DNA of 46,165 nucleotides from JBJXHG01 sp046160865 (GTDB lineage Bacteria > Planctomycetota > UBA1135 > GCA-002686595): assembly GCA_046160865.1 (NCBI GenBank), contig JBJXHG010000146.1, positions 1-46,165 of the forward strand, given 5' to 3'. Made by a program: the position numbers and the translations under genes. Positions 42,157 to 46,165 of the stretch are shown here, in pieces. Within the stretch, counting starts at the first letter, position 1; each line of letters begins with the position of its first letter. The notes beneath the pieces were generated by a model. It worked only from the letters and a program-made list of their open reading frames with translations, searched no databases and had not been told where the DNA came from.

Positions 42157-43761
42157 ATGGCCAAGCAAATCATGTTCGACGACAAGGCGCGCCAGAAGAT
42201 GCGCGCCGGCATCGAGAAGCTCGCCAAGACCGTGCGCGTCACGCTCGGACCGGCCGGCCGCAACGTCATCTTGCAGAAGTCGTTCGGCGCTCCGTCGGTC
42301 ACGAAGGACGGAGTGTCGGTCGCGAAGGAAATCGATCTCGAGGATCCGTTCGAGAACATGGGCGCGAAGCTCGTGCTCGAAGTCGCCAACAAGACGAACG
42401 ACGTCGCCGGTGACGGCACGACCACCGCGACGGTGCTCGCGTCCGCGATCTTCAACGAAGGATTGAAGTACCTCGCGACGGGCGTCAACACGATCGCGCT
42501 GCGCAACGGCATCGACGCCGCGGTCGCAGCGGCCGTCGAGAACATCCAAGCTCAATCGCGCAAGGTGAAGTCGCGCGACGAGAAGGCCAGCGTCGCGTCG
42601 ATCTCGGCGAACAACGACCCCGAGGTCGGTCAGATGCTCGCCGACGCCTTCGAGAAGGTCGGCAACGACGGAGTGATCACGATCGAGGAGAACACCGGCC
42701 TCGAGACGCAGCTCGAAGTCGTCGAGGGCATGGAGTTCGACAAGGGCTACCTCTCGCCCTACTTCGCGACGGATCTCACGAAGCTCACTGCGGAGTTCGA
42801 AGATCCCCTGCTCTTCATCTACGAGAAGAAGATCTCGAACGTGCGTGAGTTCCTCCCGGTGCTCGAAGCGTCGGCCCGCGCGGGTCGTCCGCTCGTGATC
42901 ATCGCCGAGGACATCGAGGGCGAAGCACTCGCGACGCTCGTGATCAACCGGCTCAAGGGCATTCTCAACGTGTGCGCAGTCAAGGCGCCGGGCTTCGGCG
43001 AGCGTCGCAAGGCGTATCTCGGCGACATCGCCGTGCTGACCGGCGGCACTGCGATCACGGAAGAGCTCGGTTTGCCGCTCGACAAGGTGACGACGGAGCA
43101 CTTCGGTACCGCGAAGCGCGTGCGCATCACGAAGGACAGCACGACGATCATCGGCGGCAGCGGTGCCAAGAAGGCGATCAACGAGCGCGTGGCGCAGCTG
43201 CGCGTGCAGATCGGCAACACGAAGTCCGACTACGACAAAGAGAAGCTCGAAGAGCGTCTCGCGAAGCTGCTCGGCGGCGTCGCCGTCATCAAGGTCGGCG
43301 GCAAGACCGAAGCCGAGATGAAGGCGAAGAAGGACCTCATGGAGGACGCGCTCAATGCGACGCGCGCCGCGATCCAAGAGGGCATCGTGCCCGGCGGCGG
43401 CGTCGCGCTCTTGCGCGCGGCCGAATCCGTCAAGGCGCTGAAGCTGAAGGGCGACGAGCTGTTCGGCGCGAAGATCATCGAGAAGGCGCTCGAAGCTCCG
43501 CTGTTCCAGATCGCCGCGAACTCGGGTGCCGACGGTCCGGTCGTCGTCGAGAACGTGCGCGAGAAGAGCAAGGCCTTCGGCTACAACGCACTCACGGGCG
43601 AATACGTCGACATGTTCAAGGACGGGATCATCGATCCGGCCAAGGTCGTTCGATCCGCGCTACAGAACGCGGCGTCCATCGCGGGCTTGCTCCTGACCAC
43701 CGACTCGATGGTCACGGAGATCAAGGACGAGAAGCCGCGCGTCGAAGGTAGCCTCGCCTGA
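42157..43761 (+). CDS. groL: Chaperonin GroEL, copy 2 (no GGM tail)
   Basis: 534 residues, closer to the consensus GroEL: MAKQIMFDDKARQKM, TLGPAGRNVILQKSFG, DVAGDGTTTATVLA, EGIVPGGGVALLRA and FGYNALTGEYVDM. The end is truncated relative to copy 1, finishing in IKDEKPRVEGSLA with no Gly-Met repeat. Tail loss is known to change cavity folding behaviour and often marks a specialised paralog. The 60-bp spacer has a purine-rich GAGAAGAAGAA ribosome site, so the two are likely co-transcribed. No groES. A terminator-like hairpin follows at 43791. Confidence 0.97.
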   Translation: MAKQIMFDDKARQKMRAGIEKLAKTVRVTLGPAGRNVILQKSFGAPSVTKDGVSVAKEIDLEDPFENMGAKLVLEVANKTNDVAGDGTTTATVLASAIFNEGLKYLATGVNTIALRNGIDAAVAAAVENIQAQSRKVKSRDEKASVASISANNDPEVGQMLADAFEKVGNDGVITIEENTGLETQLEVVEGMEFDKGYLSPYFATDLTKLTAEFEDPLLFIYEKKISNVREFLPVLEASARAGRPLVIIAEDIEGEALATLVINRLKGILNVCAVKAPGFGERRKAYLGDIAVLTGGTAITEELGLPLDKVTTEHFGTAKRVRITKDSTTIIGGSGAKKAINERVAQLRVQIGNTKSDYDKEKLEERLAKLLGGVAVIKVGGKTEAEMKAKKDLMEDALNATRAAIQEGIVPGGGVALLRAAESVKALKLKGDELFGAKIIEKALEAPLFQIAANSGADGPVVVENVREKSKAFGYNALTGEYVDMFKDGIIDPAKVVRSALQNAASIAGLLLTTDSMVTEIKDEKPRVEGSLA

Positions 43762-43790
43762 TCCAGGCCGCGGCGCGGCGATGAATTCAC

Positions 43791-43826
43791 GGAGCGACGC
43801 AGCCGGGATGGCGGCGGCGTCGCTCC
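43791..43826. terminator. Hairpin after groL2
   Basis: GGAGCGACGC (43791-43800) and GCGTCGCTCC (43817-43826) form a perfect 10-bp stem with a 16-nt loop that can pair further. GAATTCA lies on both sides (43783 and 43846). 30 nt after the groL2 stop and 25 nt before dnaJ, so it may separate or attenuate the two transcripts. Confidence 0.7.
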
Positions 43827-43850
43827 GGATCTTCCACGCTGCACGAATTC

Positions 43851-44963
43851 ATGGCTGAGAAGCGCGACTACTACGAAGTCCTCGGTGTCGAGCGCACGGC
43901 GACGGTCGAGGTGATCAAGAAGGCCTTCCGCAAGCAGGCCATGCAGCATCACCCGGATCGCAATCCAGGTGACGCCGAAGCAGAAGCACGCTTCAAGGAG
44001 ATCGCGGAGGCGTACGGCGTGCTCTCCGACACGGAGAAGCGCGCGCAGTACGACCAATTCGGTCACTCGGCGTTCGGCCCGGGCGGTTTCGACGGCCAGC
44101 GCTACACGTCGATGGAGGACATCTTCTCCGCCTTCGGCGACATCTTCGGCGGTGGCGGGATCGGCGATGCGTTCGGTCGCCGGCGCGCGGGACCGCAGCC
44201 CGGCCGCGACCTGAAGATCGTGCTCGATCTGACACTCGAAGAGATCGATTCGGGCGTCGACCGCACCGTCGCTGTGAAGCGCCTGGAGCACTGCGGTGCG
44301 TGTCGCGGAAGCGGCGCGAAGCCCGGCACGTCCGCAAGCCCGTGCAAGACGTGCGGCGGACGCGGTCAGCTGCACCGCAATCAAGGCTTTTTCACGATGG
44401 CCACGACGTGTCCGCGCTGCCGCGGCGCAGGCCAAGTGATCGAATCGCCGTGCACCACGTGCAAGGGAGCCGGCAAGGTGTCCGAGAAGAGCGAGATCAA
44501 GATCTCGATTCCACCCGGCATCGAAGAAGGCGTTCGACTGCGCGTGCCCGGACAGGGCGACTCAGGAGACGCACATGCTCCGCGCGGCGATCTCTACTGC
44601 GTGATCCACGAAACGGAGCACAAGGTCTTCCAGCGCAACGGCGCGGATCTCATGACCGAGCTCCCGTTCTCGTACGCGCAGCTCGCGCTCGGAGACAAGG
44701 TCGAGATTCCCACTCTGCGCGGTCGCGCCGAGATGGCGATCCCGGCCGGCACGCAGAGCGGCAAGGTCTTCCGCTTGCGCAATCAAGGGCTTCCGCAGCT
44801 CGACGGACGCGGGCGCGGTGATCAACTCGTGCGGGTGTTCATCGAGGTGCCGAGCAAGCTCACCGATCGCCAGAAGGAGCTCTTGCGCGAGTTCGCCGAC
44901 ATTGAATCGAAGCGCACCGGGAACCAATCGTTCTTCGAGAAGATTGCGAACTACTTCAACTGA
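43851..44963 (+). CDS. dnaJ: Chaperone DnaJ (type I)
   Basis: 370 residues. J domain 1-70 with HPD (MQHHPDRNPGD), the Gly/Phe-rich linker (GPGGFDGQ, FGDIFGGGGIGDAF), the zinc-binding domain ~145-220 with four CxxCxGxG-type motifs (CGACRGSG, CKTCGGRG, CPRCRGAG, CTTCKGAG), and the C-terminal substrate domain (PPGIEEGVRLRVPGQGD, GDLYCVIHE). It stimulates DnaK ATPase; dnaK itself is not in the window. No clear Shine-Dalgarno site precedes the ATG. GrpE follows 5 nt after the stop. Confidence 0.98.
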   Translation: MAEKRDYYEVLGVERTATVEVIKKAFRKQAMQHHPDRNPGDAEAEARFKEIAEAYGVLSDTEKRAQYDQFGHSAFGPGGFDGQRYTSMEDIFSAFGDIFGGGGIGDAFGRRRAGPQPGRDLKIVLDLTLEEIDSGVDRTVAVKRLEHCGACRGSGAKPGTSASPCKTCGGRGQLHRNQGFFTMATTCPRCRGAGQVIESPCTTCKGAGKVSEKSEIKISIPPGIEEGVRLRVPGQGDSGDAHAPRGDLYCVIHETEHKVFQRNGADLMTELPFSYAQLALGDKVEIPTLRGRAEMAIPAGTQSGKVFRLRNQGLPQLDGRGRGDQLVRVFIEVPSKLTDRQKELLREFADIESKRTGNQSFFEKIANYFN

Positions 44964-44968
44964 GTGCC

Positions 44969-45556
44969 ATGACGAACCCGCACGAATCCGACGACGACGC
45001 TCACGACGGCCGCGCCTCGTCCACAGAGTCCGGCGCCGCGCCCACGGGCGAGATCGCCGGGCCGACCGGACACGATCGCGAACTCGAGGACGTGCTGCGC
45101 GAGCGCGACGAGTTCCGCGCGAACTGGCAACGCGCGCAAGCCGACTACCAGAACTTGCGACGCCGCATGGCGGCGGACACCGAGGCGAGCGTGCAGCGCG
45201 CGAAGAAGCAGCTCCTGCTCGAGCTCCTGCTCGTGCTCGATTACCTCGACATGGCGCTGTCCGCGCCCGTGACGACGCAGGACGGCAAGGATCTGCGCGC
45301 CGGCGTCGAGCTGACGCGCGCGACGCTCGTGCGCACGCTCGAGCGCGACGGATTGAAGACGGTGCCGGAGACCGGCGCGTTCGACGCGACGCTGCACGAA
45401 GCGGTCGAGAGCGTCGACGCCGGCGACGTGCCCGACGGTCACATCGTGCAGACGCTGCGCCGCGGCTACACCGTGAACGGCCAAGTGCTGCGGCCCGCGC
45501 AGGTGCGCGTCGCGAAGGCAGCCGCATCCCGAACGAGCGAGAGCGAGACGCGCTGA
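44969..45556 (+). CDS. grpE: Nucleotide exchange factor GrpE
   Basis: 195 residues. An acidic disordered N-terminus (~1-38) is followed by the long coiled coil (LEDVLRERDEFRANWQRAQADYQNLRRR) split here as ERDEFRANWQRAQADYQNLR, then the beta-domain with DATLHEAVESV and IVQTLRRGYTVNGQVLRPAQVRVAK (ending GYTVNGQVLRPAQVRVAK). It releases ADP from DnaK. The gene is 5 nt from dnaJ and its TGA overlaps the next ATG (TGATG), so the three are a unit. Confidence 0.97.
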   Translation: MTNPHESDDDAHDGRASSTESGAAPTGEIAGPTGHDRELEDVLRERDEFRANWQRAQADYQNLRRRMAADTEASVQRAKKQLLLELLLVLDYLDMALSAPVTTQDGKDLRAGVELTRATLVRTLERDGLKTVPETGAFDATLHEAVESVDAGDVPDGHIVQTLRRGYTVNGQVLRPAQVRVAKAAASRTSESETR

Positions 45557-45948
45557 TGCCGACCTACGACTACGCATGCAAGGCGTGCGGCAAGACGATG
45601 GAGATCTTCCACTCGATCGCCGACGCGCCGAAGCGCAAGTGCCCGCTCTGCAAGAAGTCCGCGCTCGAGCGCAAGATCGGCGCGGGCGCCGGGATCCTCT
45701 TCAAGGGCACCGGCTTCTACCAGACCGACTATCGCTCCGATGCGTACCAGAAGGCCGCGAAGGCAGACTCGGGTGCGTCGCCCGCGAGTGATTCGTCGAC
45801 GAGCGAGTCGAAGGGCGGCGAGACGCCCGCGAGCGACGCGAAGTCGAGCGACGCGAAGCCGGGCGCCGAGAGCAAGCCGGCGCCGCAGAAATCGAGTGCA
45901 AAGACCGAGGGCACTCCCTCGACGAAGAAGTCGAAGAAGAGCTCGTGA
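45556..45948 (+). CDS. FmdB-family zinc-ribbon protein with long low-complexity tail
   Basis: 130 residues. The N-terminal ~60 residues are a FmdB/CxxC regulatory-type zinc ribbon: MPTYDYACKACGKTMEIF, then KRKCPLCKKSALERKIG, giving two CxxC pairs, followed by ILFKGTGFYQTDYR, the family hallmark. The C-terminal ~70 residues are Ser/Ala/Lys/Glu-rich and disordered, ending in KKSKKSS, far longer than the bare domain. The start overlaps the grpE stop by one base, indicating translational coupling to the chaperone genes. Role unknown; genes of this family commonly neighbour grpE/dnaJ or fmd genes. Confidence 0.9.
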   Translation: MPTYDYACKACGKTMEIFHSIADAPKRKCPLCKKSALERKIGAGAGILFKGTGFYQTDYRSDAYQKAAKADSGASPASDSSTSESKGGETPASDAKSSDAKPGAESKPAPQKSSAKTEGTPSTKKSKKSS

Positions 45949-46033
45949 CGCGCGGACGGCATGTCGAGCGTCGCGCTCTGCGCAAAGGCAGCCGAGCAGC
46001 AACGGCGAACTGCAGCCGCACAGTTGGGCGTAG

Positions 46034-46165
46034 CCCGCATTTCTCACCACGTCCTGCTGCGTTCGCGTCAACTCGCTTCGGTCGGCGTTGTTGGATCGGA
46101 ATCGATCCTCGCTGACCTAACAGGTCAGCTCCGGTCGATTCCGACGCAACGCCTTGCCCGAAGCG
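46034..46165. repeat. Group B palindromic element, copy B2 (cut by window end)
   Basis: Starts CCCGCATTTCTCACCACG (46034-46051) and runs about 90% identical by eye to B1 for 132 bp, including the perfect central hairpin GCTGACCTAACAGGTCAGC (46111-46129). Its right end lies outside the window. The left flank is GTAG. It begins 85 nt after the stop of the FmdB-like gene. Confidence 0.87.

Overview
The window is 46 kb of GC-rich, gene-dense bacterial chromosome, most likely from the phylum Planctomycetota. The evidence is the company the genes keep: a giant secreted SGNH / PVC-type dehydrogenase / cupredoxin / cytochrome c protein beside a ThuA-domain gene, several Hanks-type kinases with WD40-like or TPR C-termini, an NPCBM-domain protein, an FG-GAP/VCBS protein, and two tandem groEL genes. 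No rRNA is present, so placement below phylum is not possible from this sequence alone.

Layout. 1-13.2 kb: the 5' part of a Ser/Thr kinase gene leaving the window on the left; a small secreted protein; a degraded kinase fragment; a DUF6288-like secreted protein with a TolB-like lipoprotein; then a translationally coupled minus-strand operon (1640-aa multidomain secreted protein, PEP-hydrolase-like TIM barrel, Tm-1-like/UPF0261 protein) diverging from a ThuA-like gene. 13.2-19 kb: two tandem kinase/beta-propeller genes with almost identical kinase halves. 19-21.6 kb: a cluster of exported redox/metabolite proteins (glutathione peroxidase, Rid-family lipoprotein, SDR). 21.8-28.2 kb: two tandem kinase/TPR genes. 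28.2-33.6 kb: two tandem copies of an unknown secreted protein with 15 conserved cysteines, and a convergent 14-repeat VCBS protein. 33.7-37.5 kb: two tRNA-Lys genes and the core operon rpsB-tsf-pyrH-frr on the minus strand with a recognisable promoter. 37.5-39.9 kb: a diguanylate cyclase and an NPCBM protein. 40.4-46 kb: a chaperone block groL1-groL2-dnaJ-grpE-fmdB-like, with no groES and no visible CIRCE operator.

The least ordinary content is between the genes. At least three groups of palindromic non-coding repeats, none carrying a transposase, are scattered through the window. Group A comprises nested palindromes made of stacked GC hairpins (48-bp arms with 46 matches at 1015-1292; about 84-bp arms at 28296-28602; a worn copy at 19195-19440; single arms elsewhere). 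Group B comprises palindromes of about 170-230 bp bounded by CCCGCATTTCTCACCACG (13167-13339 flanked by CTAG on both sides, 18953-19183, and 46034 to the window end). Group C is a palindrome bounded by CCCGTGGTGAAAGT (21604-21756), with a half copy at 31356. Most B and C copies sit exactly at the 3' ends of genes, and group A hairpins lie at gene ends and upstream of secreted-protein genes. These repeats look like mobile MITE-like or REP-like elements, possibly doubling as terminators.

All identifications rest on reading the translated sequence and motifs; no database search was run. Percentages and identities are by-eye estimates.
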